DNA of 64,000 bases from assembly GCF_029962835.1 (NCBI RefSeq), contig NC_080577.1:26642501-26706500 (forward strand). Direction: 5' to 3'. Positions 23,701-35,346 of this stretch are shown here, piece after piece. The translations under genes and the position numbers were made by a program. The stretch is from Magnolia sinica. Lineage: Eukaryota; Streptophyta; Magnoliopsida; Magnoliales; Magnoliaceae. Below the pieces are notes generated by a model that made no database searches, was not told the DNA's origin, and worked only from the letters and a program-made list of their open reading frames with translations. Every line of letters begins with the position of its first letter. Position 1 is the first letter of the stretch.

Positions 23701-24033
23701 AAAATCAAAAGCAAATCTCAAGGGATACAGGCCTAGAATAACCAAATACGCTAAGGAATGGGAAAGACTCGTCAACCATTATAACCAAACCGCCGAATAC
23801 GCCTTAAATTTTAAAGGAGCAATCGTAACGCCCACCAAAAGCTGGAAAGGATCTGGAAAAACATCCTGGAAAACCTAACCTTCAAGTGGATAGATCCACC
23901 CTCCAATCAAGGCCTTCATCCCAATTGGGAAACCTAAAACGGTTTAAAGGGAATTCTAAGAAGGTTTAATTGGGTCATACACAAACAACCTTCAAGCCCA
24001 AATTTCAAGTTTGAAAAACCCAAAGGGGAAAAA
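20800..24033. other. Unclassified segment inside the A/B complex
   Basis: It replaces the expected end of pol and the start of the last LTR. The first 1.9 kb looks like a very diverged Athila-type LTR. It has blocks recalling 4,310-4,480 (GATTACGGTCGT, CCAAACGC, TGGGACT), then GCCCCGTATAACCAAAGTG as in the A/B LTRs, then a trailer with AGATCGTGACTGG and a polyT run at 21,211-21,225. From about 22,750 to 24,033 I recognise nothing. One 60-codon frame at 23,696-23,878 is lysine-rich and matches no family known to me. Confidence 0.4.
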
Positions 24034-24834
24034 ATTTCCACCACTCCAAAAGATATAAAAGAGTTCCAAACGTGGAGAAGGGGGTATGCTTGAATAGGGG
24101 ACGAGATAGAGAGAGAGAGGCGGTGAGAGAAGTGTTTAGAATTTTTATGTATTTTTTCTTTATTTTTCTTCTTTTTTCTATGATTATGTTAGGCTAAATC
24201 TCTTAGCTAGGGCTAAGAGGTGAAGCTTGTGGCATGATGGGAGTTTCTACAGGTTTGATTGAACTGAACTGATTGACTATGTTTTGATTTAAGAAATTCT
24301 TTTAGTCATTAATGATTTGTTGTGATTTAAATTACAATAGATCTGTGATGGCTTGAATAATTCTTTTCCTTTTATTTTGATGTTCGGAAACCCTGTTGTT
24401 CGCCATCGTCTCATAGACATGGTTGGATGATGGAATCCTTCCTAACACTCATACATCTTTTAGTTGGTTATGGATTGGTCTAAGTTCTGTTGTTTACCTT
24501 GTCTCTTAGGCATGGATTTGCGATGAAATCATACCTAATTCTTATACCTTTCATCTCTTGAAAACTATATCAAGTAAGTTCAGTATAATATCCATGAAGT
24601 GGGCATAAGATCTCCCTGATCTCTACAAGTGGATCCTCTGAATCCCTAGTTCCCTTTCTCTGAATTCTTTAAGTTTAGATTAATATTTCACCATTATTTC
24701 TCAAATCACAATTGGTTTAAATTTCATCTTAGCCTAGTTCTAGATCTGGTTATTTTCATATAAGATTAGTCCCTGGATTCGACCTCGGTCTTACCGAGTT
24801 TATTACATCACAACCCTACACTGGGGAGTGAACA
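24034..24834 (+). repeat. A/B complex, last LTR remnant
   Basis: It corresponds to the last about 810 bp of the first LTR, from TTTCCACCACTCC with the TATA-like box through to GGGGAGTGAACA. The TTGGT duplication and element C LTR sequence follow directly. Confidence 0.88.
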
Positions 24835-24839
24835 TTGGT
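24835..24839. repeat. Target site duplication of the A/B complex, right copy
   Basis: TTGGT here is identical to 5,100-5,104. Read across the insertion, the element C LTR runs on as it does in its uninterrupted partner at 34,437-34,445. Confidence 0.9.
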
Positions 24840-25206
24840 AATTAGTTTAATCCTATTATTTGCTTTGTCTCATGGGTATGGTTAGATGATGGAATCCATT
24901 CTAATTCATATACCTTTCATCTCTTGAAACCGTATCAAGTAAGTTCGTTGATTTTCATGATTCCCGATACAGCAAAAGATCTGATCCCTACAAGTGGATC
25001 CTCTTAATCCCTAGTTTCCCTTTCTCGAATTATTTAAGTTTTAGATAATTATTCCATAATTATTCCTTAAATTTTATTTGGTTTAGATCACACCTTAGTC
25101 TAGTTCTAGTTACTACTTTCGTATAACGTACATGTATCACCCTCGTGGATTCGACCTCTGCCTTACCGAGTTTATTACTACATCACAACCCTATACTTAG
25201 TGAACA
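24840..25206 (+). repeat. Element C 5' LTR, right part
   Basis: It matches the end of the 3' LTR (about 34,445-34,827) and ends TGAACA. It shows the CAG/CTG-versus-CG pattern described among the findings. Confidence 0.88.
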
Positions 25207-26030
25207 AGTTTTTTGCGTCATTTCCTATTCTTTGAAATTAATTAGTTTTAAAATAGTTGAGATTAAGATTTTATTAACTTTAGTTTTAGATTTTTATTTC
25301 TATTTGATTTTTTTAACTAACTTGTTTTCCTATTTTAGGATCTGGACATAAGTTTCTCAATTGGTAATTCCTTCCTAATCTCTTTACTTTTTCATATTTT
25401 TAGAATTAGGGTTTAAATTTTAGAAATTTTCTAATTCTAGCACTTTTAGTAGGAAATAGTTTATTTTTAGAATTTAGGTTATTTCTTTCCCTTCTTAGAA
25501 ATTAACTTTCTATTTTTGTTTTATTTTAGTAACTTTCTAATTCTAACACTTTTAAAAACTAATTTTGTTTCCTAATTTATTTTTAGAATTCTTTAGAAAC
25601 TAACCTTCCTATTTTGTAGGCCTTTAAGATAGAAATCTCTAATTCGGTACACTCCTTCCCTACTTTCTATTTTTCAATTCTCTTTTTAATCTACTTTCTA
25701 GTTTAGGACTCTCTTAACTTATTTTAGAAATTTTCACTTTCTTTTAGGAATTCTCTCTTTTAGAAGCTAGTTCACTTCTATCTTTCTTTTAAAGAATTGT
25801 TCTTCTCTTTTAATCTAACTTATTTTATTTTATTTTTTGTGTTTTAACTCAGACTCCAATTTGGTTATTTCTTTCCAACTCTCTTTCTTTCTAGATTTTC
25901 TATTCCTTGTTTTCCTGCCCAAGTGGGCCCGTGACAACACTCGACGTCTCTTGGCCAAGGAGGATTGGTTGAGGGGTTGACTATCCATCGCAGACTAGAC
26001 ACCGCTCGAAATCCCCGGAGTTAACTGAGG
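25207..26030 (+). other. Element C primer site and T-rich leader
   Basis: A degraded form of the tRNA-Asp-type primer site follows the LTR. The leader then repeats the exon-like modules at 25,339-25,363 (25 nt), 25,620-25,646 (27 nt) and a weaker third at 25,853-25,863. Words such as TTTTTAGAA recur throughout. No gene is visible. Confidence 0.65.
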
Positions 26031-27720
26031 TTATGGCTGAAGACCAACCTCCTCCACTTCCACCCAGGGTGGAGGATACCCAAGATGAGAATGAGGTGCA
26101 ACAAGCACCCCCGCCTCGTACTTTACGAGATTATCTACAACCGGCGGGAGTACGCCCTCATGCATGATTTTTCCTGAAAACACAGGACAAATGGACATCA
26201 AGCCAGGAGTTATCCAACTCCTTCCCAAATTCCATGGACTTGAATCAGAAAGTCCATATTTACATTTGAAAGAGTTCGATTAGATTATAGCTACATTATG
26301 TTTTCCTAATGTATCTGAGGATACAATTAGGCTGAAACTCTTTCCTTTTTCCTTAAAAGAGAAAGCTAAGACGTGGTTACATTCACTGCGTCCTAGATCC
26401 ATTGGCACATGGAACGATATGCAGAGGAAATTCATAAAAAAATTCTTCCCACATCATAAAACGATTACCCTCTGAAAAGCAATCATGAACTTTGCCCAAA
26501 AGGAAGATGAAACATTCTTCCAATGTTGGGAAAGGTTCAAAGATTTGGTCAGTTCATGCCCACAACACGGATTTGAAACGTGGCGCATTACAAATTTTTT
26601 CTATGATGGACTGACATCTTCTATGCGCCAAATGGTCGAGACAATGTGTAATGGAGAGTTCATTAATAAAGATGTCGACGAGGTATGGGACTACCTCGAC
26701 AGTTTGGCTGAAAAAACACAATCTTGGGACTATTACCCAAAGTCAAACACCACGTCTAGGCCGACTCAATTAAAGGAGAAAGGTGGATTATATCTCTTGA
26801 AAGAAGAGGATGATCTCAAGTGTAAAGTGACTACGCTCATAAGGAAAGTTGAGGCCATGGAAGGAAAGAAGGATAAGGTCAATGAAAATATTTGCGGCAT
26901 TTGTGATTGCAACATTCACACAACTAAAAACTGTCCTACAATACCTGCCTTTCGAGGGGTGTTGAATGAACAAGCCAATGCCGTAAATAATTATCAAAGA
27001 CCTTTTACTGGACCTAACTCCAATACATACAACCCTGGCTGGAAAAATCATCCAAACTTTAGTTGGAAGAATGGACAGACAACTAATCCTCCAGGTTTCT
27101 TTAATCAAAATCCAAATCAAGTGAAACCTCAAGAGGAATCGGTTCAAAATCCCATACAAGAGCTAGCTCAGGCAATGCGGGGAATTACAGATTTTATGCA
27201 AAAGATAGATTCTCGTATGACGGTTATAGAAAAGGGGATGCTTCTTGCACAACCTCTCCCCAATCCTAAACCGCAGTACGAGAGTAATGATCCCAGCTCT
27301 TCAAATCAGATGGGGCATGCTAAATCCACCATCACTCTTAGGAGTGGGAAGATCATTGATAAAACTCTTCCTGTTAGGCCCGAAAAGCCTCAAGAACCAG
27401 AAGAGGACAACAATGATGAATCCAGTGATGCCCCACAAAAAGTAGAACCGGAACTTCTAGAAAAGCCAGTTGCTCCATTCCCCCAACGGTTGGTTTCACC
27501 AAAACCTCTCTCTAACTCTCAGGATATTCTAGAGGTGTTGAAACAAGTGAAAGTCAACATTCCTCTACTTGATGTCGTGAAACAGATTCCTTCATATGCC
27601 AAATTCCTAAAAGACTTATCCACGACCAAGGGACGAAAAATTATTCAAAAGAAAATCTTCGCCGAGAAAGTGAGTGCCATCCTCAAGCAAGACGTGCGCA
27701 GAAATTCAAGGATCCTGTAG
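26031..27720 (+). pseudogene. Athila gag fossil (element C)
   Basis: It shares the gag blocks of A with more differences: GVIQLLPKFHGLES, FFQCWERFKDLVSSCPQHG, the zinc knuckle CGICDCNIHTTKNC near 26,895-26,936, and a long proline- and asparagine-rich tail containing SWKNGQTTNPPGFFNQNPN. A coiled-coil-like stretch follows (IQELAQAMRGITDFMQKIDS). The 26,485-27,720 part is open. The gene as a whole is broken. Confidence 0.85.
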
Positions 27721-30700
27721 CCCAACCATATCATGTGTAATCGGGAACCATCGAATTGATCACGCACTTCGACTTAGGAGCGAGCGTCAATTTGATTCCC
27801 TACTCGGTATACAAACAATTAGGTTTGGGTGAATTAAAACCCACCCTAACCACACTACAACTTGCCGTCGTTCGTGTACCAAGAGGGATAATTGAGGATG
27901 TGTTAGTCCGTTGATAGATTTTACTACCTGTAGATTTTATCATCCCGGACACCGAACCCATCAATAACATGAGCACTCGATTCCCGTCATTCTTGGTCGC
28001 CCATTCCTTACCACATCAAATGCAATTATCAATGCAGGAATGGTATCATGACTATGTCTTTTGGAAATTTGACATTGGAGTCAAACATCTTTTTCAATAA
28101 CAGCAACTCAGAGGATGATGGCGATTTCCACGACATTAACATGATTGACTCTTTCGTGGAAGATACGACACCTCTGACCTTATCCTCCGACCATCTAGAG
28201 ATGTGCCCGGCCCACTCCCATGATTTTGATGATGACATGATTAGGGAGACGTGCGCCTTGCTTGATATTGCCACCGGTACTTGAAGTTAACCGATGGAGG
28301 CCACAATTTGAAGAATTACCACAAACCGATGTAAGTGCCTCTACCGCCTAACCTCAAGCCGCCGAAGCTTGACCTAAAACCTTTGCCCTCCGATTTGAAA
28401 TATGCATATTTGGGTCAAGATGAGACATACCCGGTGGTGATCTCTCCCCACCCGGAGAAAGAACAAGAGAGTATGCTTATATCTACTCTCATTGAGCATA
28501 AAGGAGCCCTGGGATGGACGATAGCTGACCTCAAGGGAATTGACCTTTCAATTTGTACTCACCGCATTTATCTTGAGGATAATGCGAAGACTTCTCGGTA
28601 ATCACAGCGTAGACTAAATTTAAACATGAAAGAAGTGATTAAAGCCGAGGTTCTTAAACTATTGGATGTGGGTATTATATACCCTATATCCGATAGTCAA
28701 TGGGTGAGTCCAACTCAAGTGGTCCTTAAGAGTCCCTAATCACCATCGTAGCCAATGCCAATAATGAACTCGTGCCAACTAGAGTCACTACCGGTTGAGA
28801 ATGTGCATTGACTACGTAAAAGTTGAATACCGCCACGAGGAAAGACCACTTTCCTTTACCATTCATTGATCGGATTCGAAAGGTTAGCTGGTCATTCCTA
28901 TTATAGTTTCCTCGACGGGTATTCGCTACAACCAGATAGAGATAGCCCCTCGAAGCCCGGAAAAGACCACATTTACATGTCCCTACGGCACCTTTGCCTA
29001 TCGAAGGATGCCATTCGGACTATGTAATGCCCCCGCCACCTTTCGATGTATGCATAGTATTTTTCCGACATGGTGGGGCAATATCTAGAGGTCTTCGTGG
29101 ACGATTTCTCTGTTTGGTCCATCTTTCAACAAATGCTTGGAAAGTCTTAAATGTGTGTCAAAAGATGTGAAGAAAAGAACTGGTACTTAATTGGGAGAAG
29201 TGCCATTTCATGGTTCAAAAGGAAAGGAAATTGTCTTGGACATATCATCTCGCCCAAAGGAATCGAGGTAGATAAGGCAAAAATCGATCTTATCTCTAAC
29301 CTACCTCCACCCAAGAACATCAGAGACGTGCGATCCTTCTTAGAACACGCAGGATTTGGCGATTCATAAAGGACTTTAGTCTCCTCTCTCGCCCATTATG
29401 TAATCTTCTTCAAAAGGATGCCTCATACGAGTGGATCGAGCAATGCCAGGAAGCTTTCACCAAGCTTAAAGGCATATTAACCACCGCACCTATCATGCGT
29501 CCACCCATTGGAGCCTTCCTTTGAGCTTATGTGCGACGCTTCGATTATGCTCTTGGGGCGGTCCTAGGCCGGAGAAAAAGATAAAAAGCCCCACGTCATT
29601 CATTACGCAAGTAGACTTTAAATCTCGCCCAAGTGAACTACTCGACTACGGAAAAGGAACTCTTAGCCGTAGTGTTCGCCTGGGACATTTAGGTCCTACT
29701 GATCGGATCCAAGATCATTATTACACAGATCATGCGGCACTAAGTATCTTCTTCTAAGAATGATTCTAAGCCCCGCTGATAAGATGGATCCTTCTACTCC
29801 AAGAATTTGATTTGAAAATTAAAGATAAAAAGGGAGTAGAGAACGAGTGGCCGATCACCTTTCTCGCCTTAATACCTCCGATTCCCTTGAGGCGACCCAT
29901 ATCAATGACATGTTCCCCGATGAACAATTGTTTGTAGTCTCCCATTCACCTTGGTTCACGATATTGCTAATTATCTTGCTACAGGTGCCATACCGACACA
30001 ATGGATCTGCGAAAGATAAGAAGAAATTTTTCACCGAGGTGGACAACTTTTTCTGGATGATCCTTATTTATTTAAATATTGCCTGACCAAATTCTAAGGA
30101 GATGTGTACGAAAAAATGAACATCAAAGTGTCATCTCCTTCTGCACTCACAGGCCTGTGGTGGTCACTTTTTCGCTAAAAAGACCACGGCCAAGATTCTC
30201 CAGTGTGCTTTTACTTGCCCACTATGTTTAGGGACACTCATAAGTTTTGCAAAGCTTGTGAGCGTTGTCGAAATTGGGAGCATTGTCCCGTCAAAATATG
30301 ATGCCTTTGAATCCCATTCTTATCATCAAGCATTTGATTCTTGGGGCATCGATTTCATGGGACCATTCCCCAATCGTTTGGGAATTCTGGATATTTTGCT
30401 CGCCGTAGATTATGTCACTAAATGGGTCGAAGTGATTCCGTGTCGAAAGAATGACCATCGCACGGTCATTAAATTCCTAAAAGAAAACATCCTTTCTCGA
30501 TTCGGAACGCCTCGAGCCATCATTAGTGATGGGGGCTCACACTTCTGTAATAAACCATTTGAGAGCTTAATGAAGAAATACGGTATCTCTCATAAGGTGA
30601 GCACCCCATACCATCCTCAGACAAGTGGACAAGCTGAGATTTCCAATAGGGAGATCAAACACATTCTGGAGAAAACGGTTAACCCAGATCGTAAGGATTG

Positions 30701-31250
30701 GTCAATCCGATTGACCGATGCCTTATGGGCATACCGTACTGCATTTAAAACTCCTATTGGAATGTCTCCCTTTAGACTTGTCTATGGGAAGGCTTGTCAC
30801 TTGCCTGTGGAGCTGGAACATAAAGCGTACTGGGTAATCAAAAATCTTAATTTCAATCTAGACAATGCTGGCTTGCTACGCAAACTTCAATTGAATGAAC
30901 TTGAAGAAATCCGGAATGATGCGTATGATAATTCGAGAATTTACAAGGACAAGATGAAAGCATTTCATGACCAACACATTTTGCGAAAATCATTCACGCC
31001 TGGTCAGAAGGTCCTTTTGTACAATTCTCGATTACATCTCTTTCCGGGTAAGCTTCGATCTCGTTGGACCGGCCCTTACATTGTTGTCACTGTTTTTCCG
31101 CATGGGGCCGTTGAGATAAGAGATCCCAACAATGGCAAGGAGTTTAAAGTCAATGGACATCGATTGAAACCATTTGTCGAGAAATTTGATTCGAGGACAT
31201 GTCCATGCCTCCGATCGATCCTGTTTACCAGGAGGAACCTTGTAGCTTGA
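27721..31250 (+). pseudogene. Athila pol fossil (element C)
   Basis: Protease, RT, RNase H and integrase appear in the same order as in element A. The protease-to-RNase H part (to about 30,250) is heavily interrupted. The integrase (30,258-31,250) is well preserved, with [33 protein letters not shown] and [17 protein letters not shown]. The sharp quality change near 30,250 coincides with the block-wise CAG/CTG effect. Confidence 0.85.
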
Positions 31251-32606
31251 TTCAGTAGTTTTTCCTTGCTTTCTTAGGACTAGGGTAGTTGCTTTATTTG
31301 TCTGGCTGAAGAAGGTAAACTTAGCGCTCCTGGGAGGCAGCCCAGCTCTTCATTTCATTTCGCTTTTATCATTAATTAGTTCAATGTTGGTGGGCAACAT
31401 GACTGCAAACCCGCCCGAGACCACACCTCGTCCACTAAGGGTACCCTAGGGGTTTAAAGGCTTGCTGCATCCGCTAACTGTAATCGCGCGCACCTCCCAC
31501 AGTGGTATAGGTAGGATTGTATTCTTGTTATTTTATTTTACTTCCGTTGGTTTCTCTCTTGTGCTGACCGCTCCTACGTAGAAATCTTTGGAAAGCCTCT
31601 TGATTCTTTCATCCAGGTATTATCTTTCCATCACTTCTCATTTACTTTTTGTCCCATGAGCATCGCATGCTTATTTCTTTTACATTGAGGACAATGTAGA
31701 TTTTAGGTTGGGGGTGGGAGATTAGGTCACCTAATCAGCATTTTCTTGGTCTTGTACAAAAGTTGTGAAAATTTTAAAAATTTTCTGACATTTTGATGAA
31801 TTCGAAGCGATTTTGACGGCCATCTTGGATTTAGAACTACAAGATGCGTGATGTTGGTACTTTATGACTCTTGGATTCAGTTATCTATTGAATTTCACAG
31901 CTAAGTTTGAATTGTTAATCCATTATTAGAATTTGTACACATTGGTTGAGTCATGAATTCGCAGGACACATCTCGCTTACACATTAAGGTTTCATTCGAT
32001 ATTAAAGGATTAACTTGGTAATCACTAAACATGAAAGGAACCAACTTGGAAAATTGAAAGGATTGGGCAAATGGTCTTTACCTTAGGTTTGCTCCCCATA
32101 GGTGTAGATTTAATTCCCATGAATGATATGTGAAAAAGTTGGGTGTATAGACTTTACCTTAGGTTTGCTCCCTATAGGTGAGGATCTGATCCCTCTTCTT
32201 GGCGTTATAATGAAAAAAATCAAAAAAATTAAAAAAAATAAAATTCAAAGAATAAAAAGATAATGTGTAAGCCAAGAAGAGTTATCGTGAATTCTCTCAT
32301 TGTTACCAATGATATCCTTAAATATCAAGGTGAATCTTAATGTTGATAAGTCGAGATTAGATTATACATTCATGGATCTCAATGGTTAGAATTTTTCTAA
32401 TTAATGGAATAATACTTTGAACTTGATTATGAAGTTTACCATGTACTGGAGTCTAGGAGAAAGTAATATCCAACATTCATGAATCTTAAACTTCTAGTAT
32501 CTGGATTACTCTGCAAAAATCACTCGAGTTTATAAATTGTTCTGTAATTCTCAACTCATTTTTCGCATACTTTGCTCGGGACTAGCAAAATGCTGGTTGG
32601 GGGTTG
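31251..32606 (+). other. Element C 3' untranslated region and polypurine tracts
   Basis: It holds the same parts in the same order as 13,135-14,511. The TACATTG/CAATGTA inverted repeat is at 31,681-31,698 and the first G-rich tract is at about 31,705. The TAGGTTTGCTCCC direct repeat occurs twice (about 32,083-32,118 and 32,151-32,194). The terminal tract GGTTGGGGGTTG abuts the LTR. Confidence 0.65.
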
Positions 32607-34827
32607 TGTTGAGGGTCAAATATTGCATATCGGACCCATTTATTGCATGGATTTACAAGCATGATACCGTTTAATAGGCCTGATTAATCGTGTTTATAAT
32701 GCAGAGTGTATGTACGAGCCTGGACCGAAATGGGTGCTTAAAGCATGGACTTAACGCTCCGATGACACCAAAGCGTGGGACGGACTCCAGAGACCCAAGA
32801 TCAAAGAATTACACATCAGGGACCCAAGAAAATCAAGGAATTGAAGCTCAAGTGGCACGAAATTGGTCCCGAATGCAAGATCATAGGGTTCCCACCATCC
32901 GATCGATTCGAAACTTCATACGTGGCACGAGGACCATAAATAAACCGTACACGTAAAATTTCAGCTCCTAGATCTTCGTGGAAGTGGTCCAATGGACAGA
33001 TCAGCCCCTTTAATCATTATGTGGGCCCCGATATCTGGATATACTCCAATTTTGGCCTCAACGCCTCAAACTACATGTCAAAACAGATGGATGGAGCGAT
33101 TTCTTACAAACATCACCATGGGACCCACACATGCAGAGACACGTGCGAAGGTGCACAAGTGCCCGACACATAAAAAAATAATAAGATGGGGGTCCGACCA
33201 CTCAAACTCAAATTTCTTCAATTACGCAACAGCGTAACGGTTCCTCTCAGTGGGGCCCATTCATCATCCAAATCGTCAATCTGACCGTCCATTATGTACA
33301 GAGGAGGGTTATTAACCTCACCTAGGTGGAATTTTTCTAGAAAGCAGCGTGTAGCGGATTTGACCGTCGAAACTCAGGTTGAACGGTGATATGAAAAATC
33401 AGGTGGGCCGATCCAAAACCGACCATATCCGAACGATTTTGTGAGTAGAATACGATTGGACGCCGTGGATTCCTCGAATCGCGTGAAGTGGGACCACCAA
33501 CGATAGCTGGACGTGCGCGCCTCCTTCACGCGATCCGGAAATCCGGAATTTTCGCCGATTTGAGCCACTGCGGATCGGATTGGTGATCCAAACCGTCCGG
33601 CCCAAGCCAGGATTGACGCTAGCCATGGAGAAATTTTCACTCAAGTTGATTACGGTCGTGCAATCACATTCCAAACGCAAGTCGGTTTGCGTTTCCACGA
33701 ACGCGATTTGAGTAGCTGGCTGTGTAAACCGTCCGGGTTCCGGCCACGAATGGGACTCTCTTCATACCTCGAAGATAAAAAGAGAATGCGGAAGAAGGTC
33801 AGGGAGGTTTTTTTTTGGGGAGAAAAAGGATTGAAAGGGGGGAGTGCACAGCTGGGAAGAGTTTTGGGTGGAGTTCTGTTTGAGCAAGGTTGCTGGACCG
33901 TGGGACTGGCAGCAAGAGAGAGAGAGAGAGAGAAAGAAGAAGTGTTCGTGCTGGACATCGGCAGAGGATTGGAACGTGGCTGGCACGTGAGAGAGGTTGT
34001 GCGGCTGATTGGAGGAAGGACGGAAGAAAAGAAGACAGAGAGAGAAGATGAGAGAGAAAAGATAAGAAATTTTTCTTTATTTTTCTTCTCTTTTTCATTT
34101 TGTTTTTTCTTTCTATTTGTTTTGGGTTTAGGCCAATCATGAGTGGCTAAACCTCTTAGCTAGGGCTAAGAGGTGAAGCTTGTAGTGAGATGGGGGATTT
34201 TATTCATTGCCTTTAATTTGATTTTAATTCATGAACTGAATTTGATTTTCGTTTAATTAAAGGAATACTTTCAGTTTTTAATGGTGTGTTGTGACTGAAA
34301 TTACAATAGATCTGCAATGGCTTTGAGTATTTCCTTCCCTTTTTATGTTTATGAAGTCAGGAAGCCTGTTGTTCACCATCGTCTCCTGGGCATGGTTGGA
34401 TGATCGTACCCTTCCTAACTTTCGCGTACTTTTGATTGGTTGGTAATTAGTTTAATCCTATTATTTGCTTTGTCTCATGGGCATGGTTAGATGATGGAAT
34501 CCATTCTAATTCATATACCTTTCATCTCTTGAAAACCAGATCAAGTAAGTTCAGTTTGATTTCCATGATTCCTGATGCAGGCAAAAGATCTCCCTGATCC
34601 CTACAAGTGGATCCTCTGAATCCCTAGTTTCCCTTCTCTGAATTATTTAAGTTTTAGATAATTATTCCATAATTATTCCTTAAATTCTATTTGGTTTAGA
34701 TCACACCTTAGTCTAGTTCTAGTTCTACTTGGTTTCAGATAACGTACAGGTATCAGTCCCTGTGGATTCGACCTCGGTCTTACCGAGTTTATTACTACAT
34801 CACAACCCTATACTTGGGGAGTGAACA
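32607..34827 (+). repeat. Element C 3' LTR
   Basis: A 2,221-bp LTR from TGTTGAGGG to GTGAACA, uninterrupted. The stretch 33,660-34,440 is almost identical to 4,320-5,100. The stretch 32,690-33,650 differs from its partner far more, mostly at CAG and CTG triplets. The stem-loop at 34,151-34,174 is perfect. Confidence 0.92.
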
Positions 34828-34832
34828 CACCT
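34828..34832. repeat. Target site duplication of element C, right copy
   Basis: CACCT is identical to 3,204-3,208. D LTR sequence continues from here. Confidence 0.9.
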
Positions 34833-35311
34833 TACCCTATCACAAGTACAAGCACTCATTCCCTATTTTCCCCCAAGTCAACTCTCTCTCTCCCCACCCA
34901 TTCCTCCTTTACTCAATTTCAACCAAACTCATACCTTTCCATCCCCATTCCTTACAACACCCATTCCATCCATCTCTTTTCATCCATCACTCCTCTCTCT
35001 CTCATTCTCTAAACAACAACTCTCCAAACTACCAAGAGAAGCACCCAACTTCCAAGCTCTCCAAGTTCTTCAAAAGCCAAGTGTGGCCCACTCTCCCACT
35101 CTCTCATTTCCCATCTCAACCTTCCAATCTCCATCAACCTCCATCAAAATTGAAGGCAAGGAGCATATGAGTCCAAGGAGCTAAAGAAGAAGGCCAATAG
35201 GTGGGTGATCTACCGTTGATTTCTATTTGAGGGCCCACTTATATGTGGGACCTATTTTGATGTATGTGTTGGAATCTTGAGGGGCCCATAGTGGCAGGGT
35301 CCCTTCATCTC

Positions 35312-35312
<1 letters not shown>

Positions 35313-35344
<32 letters not shown>
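35313..35344. repeat. (TC)n microsatellite (also 41,740-41,778)
   Basis: About 16 TC units in the first D LTR and about 19 in the second, at the same place. The length difference is ordinary slippage. Confidence 0.9.

Positions 35345-35346
<2 letters not shown>

Larger units (their letters stand above)
5105..24834 (+). mobile_element. Athila-type complex A/B inserted in the element C LTR
   Basis: A single TTGGT duplication encloses LTR (5,105-7,123), interior A (7,124-14,511), LTR (14,512-16,528), truncated interior B (16,529-20,799), a 3.2-kb segment of other sequence (20,800-24,033) and a partial LTR (24,034-24,834). It is therefore one insertion site with three LTRs and about one and a half interiors. 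The first two LTRs differ at about 2% by eye, which makes this the youngest insertion of the nest. Interior A is broken by several interruptions and interior B by more. Confidence 0.88.
3209..34827 (+). mobile_element. Athila-type Ty3/gypsy retrotransposon C (outer element)
   Basis: It is bounded by TG...CA LTRs of about 2.2 kb (5' LTR 3,209-5,104 plus 24,840-25,206; 3' LTR 32,607-34,827) and a perfect 5-bp duplication, CACCT. Its interior (25,207-32,606) carries a degraded Asp-tRNA-type primer site, a T-rich leader, gag, protease, RT, RNase H and integrase in Athila order, then a long untranslated 3' region. It lies inside an LTR of element D. Its own 5' LTR contains the A/B complex, so it is younger than D and older than A/B. 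It is broken, with well over ten interruptions in gag-pol by eye. I see no env-like open frame. Confidence 0.92.

Noticed and set aside
23696-23878. 60-codon lysine-rich frame
   Set aside because: It is short, in unclassified repeat-like DNA, and resembles no family I recognise.
34814-35170. Ser/Pro/His-rich 118-codon frame
   Set aside because: It falls in a C/T-rich stretch of the D LTR, starts inside the end of another LTR, and has no family motif.
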